Below are positions 63,135 through 64,000 of a DNA stretch of 64,000 bases, in pieces. Each line of letters opens with the position of its first letter. The stretch's first letter is position 1. The stretch is from Erinaceus europaeus (lineage: Eukaryota > Chordata > Mammalia > Eulipotyphla > Erinaceidae). The position numbers were made by a program, and so were the translations under genes. The notes below the pieces were generated by a model. The model saw only the letters and a list, made by a program, of their open reading frames with translations. It was not told the origin of the DNA and made no database searches. Where the stretch lies: the NCBI RefSeq assembly GCF_950295315.1, contig NC_080177.1:81231000-81294999 (forward strand), read 5' to 3'.

Positions 63135-63774
63135 TTTATATAGTATGTTATGAGGTCTCTCTCTCAGTACTTTTCAAATTACTGATAACTCTTGCCTGGA
63201 TTAGTTGTGTCTAAGTAAGGTAACTAAAGGGTTCTTTTTACTCCTTGTTGGCTATGGGATCCTGAGGGCTTTTAAACTATAAGTAGGCTTCTTAGCTTAA
63301 TCAATGACTCCTGACCAAAAGATCAAGCAGGGTGGGGCAGAGATAATCCAGTGGTTATGCAGAGAGACTCTCATAGCCCCACCACTATGCCACCAAGGTG
63401 TAGGTGTTCTCCTGAGTTTCCTGGTTAGTTCTCTGTCCCCTGGTGTCAGCACAATGCCTCCTCCTTGCTTCTGCAGCTTCTAGAGCAGTAGCAATGGAGA
63501 CTCACAGTTTCATTTGGTAAGTTTAAGAGAGTCCTCTCCTCCCTTCTGTCATGTTTTTGTTGGTGAAACAGACTGGAGGTGGTGTCTCAACTGGTAAACT
63601 GCTGGACTGTACCAGCCACTTAATCTCTCCCTAGGCTCCTCTCTGTCCACAAGCCACAGGTGTTTGCACTCACCAGTGATTTGGTGGGTTCCTGAAGTCG
63701 TTCTAGTCCTATCTTGTTGAGGTCCCAGGTGGTCTCCTTTGGGAGGCCTAGTTGACCTGGAAGAGGAGACATAG
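63135..63774 (-). promoter_or_regulatory. L1#6 5'UTR (type unlike L1#2)
   Basis: About 640 bp upstream of ORF1, beginning on the sense strand GTCTCCTCTTCCAGGTCAAC. It is GC-richer than the rest of the element and lacks the AAGATGGCGG start of L1#2. The right end coincides with the target duplication, so this is the true 5' end or a slightly truncated one. Confidence 0.7.
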
Positions 63775-63814
63775 AGTAACTCTTTAACGGTTTTTTTTTT
63801 TTTTCTGACATTTT

Positions 63815-63995
63815 GTCAAACAAGCAGGGGATATAGTACAGTATTTGTATACCAGACTTTCATTCCTCAGGTTGAGAGATTCTAGGTTTAGTCTCTGGAA
63901 CCAACAGTTGTCCCAGCTAAACAGTGCCCTGTTGTCTCTGTCTTTGTTGTCTCATTCTCTCATTAGGGTAAAACAAATACTTAAATTATTAAATA
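63815..63995 (+). mobile_element. SINE-D, diverged, reaching the window edge
   Basis: AAGCAGGGGATATAGTACAG, CCAGACTTTCATTCCTCAGG, GAGATTCTAGGTTTAGTCTC (degraded B box), AACAGTGCCCTGTTGTCTC and an A-rich tail. Confidence 0.65.
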
Positions 63996-64000
63996 TTCAG

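Larger units (their letters stand above)
57024..63774 (-). mobile_element. L1#6: complete older L1 hosting two young L1 insertions
   Basis: A minus-strand L1 with 3'UTR, ORF2, ORF1 and 5'UTR. Near-identical duplications CATGAAGTAACTCTTT (57008-57023) and CATAGAGTAACTCTTT (63770-63785), with two mismatches, flank it, so both ends are original. The total of 6.75 kb includes insertions at 58023-58876 and 59105-59792. The endonuclease region has a deletion near 61968. Its 5'UTR does not resemble that of L1#2. Confidence 0.92.

Noticed and set aside
1..64000. CRISPR arrays, operons, phage or bacterial islands
   Set aside because: The window is mammalian. No spaced direct-repeat arrays, ribosome-binding sites or prokaryotic genes are visible.

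Overview
The window looks like mammalian nuclear DNA made mostly of retrotransposons, and I see no intact protein-coding gene. The families point to a eulipotyphlan, most likely a hedgehog (Erinaceus or a close relative). This rests on my memory of hedgehog SINEs: a long tRNA-derived SINE with a CAA-rich body (called SINE-A here), a shorter one with a CT-rich tail (SINE-B), and two compact ones (SINE-C, SINE-D), together with a lineage-specific young L1. I had no database to confirm the species. Most open reading frames in the window are L1 fragments, antisense shadows of L1, or low-complexity frames.

Layout. 1-7942: unique DNA with SINEs, two (CA)n tracts and two L1 3' fragments. 7943-13734: young L1 copy L1#1 on the minus strand, with a perfect 16-bp target-site duplication (TSD), inserted in the 3' tail of an older L1 (L1#3, 13735-16445). 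16446-21432: SINEs, GAAA microsatellites and an older L1 3'UTR. 21433-28672: a second young, full-length L1 (L1#2, minus strand). 28673-34198: SINEs, unique DNA and a 785-bp TGTGTC hexamer array. 34199-35100: a 5'-inverted L1 insertion and a truncated 5S rRNA pseudogene. 35100-57000: unique AT-rich DNA with many SINEs, an ancient MLT1-like LTR, two old L1 fragments and one possible exon (51507-51644). 57013-63785: a complete older L1 (L1#6, minus strand) with two young L1 insertions inside it. A SINE-D closes the window.

Main observations. (1) L1#1 lacks exactly 1500 nt relative to L1#2. The missing segment starts with GT and ends with AG on the L1 sense strand, and both element ends and the TSD are intact. 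It therefore looks like a spliced L1 RNA that was retrotransposed (a SpIRE). (2) L1#1 and L1#2 are almost identical over about 1.33 kb (10056-11389 versus 23506-24839), including shared inactivating lesions, but clearly diverged on both sides. This suggests gene conversion between them. (3) The L1 at 34199-34645 has the twin-priming structure. (4) The 5S pseudogene has no A-tail, is cut at its 3' end and is flanked by short direct repeats. (5) The hexamer array is open in many frames and produces large false ORFs.

Nothing here is an operon or a defence system. The elements relate as autonomous L1s, which supply reverse transcriptase and endonuclease, and the SINEs and 5S RNA that presumably used that machinery. 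All L1 copies seen are coding-dead.
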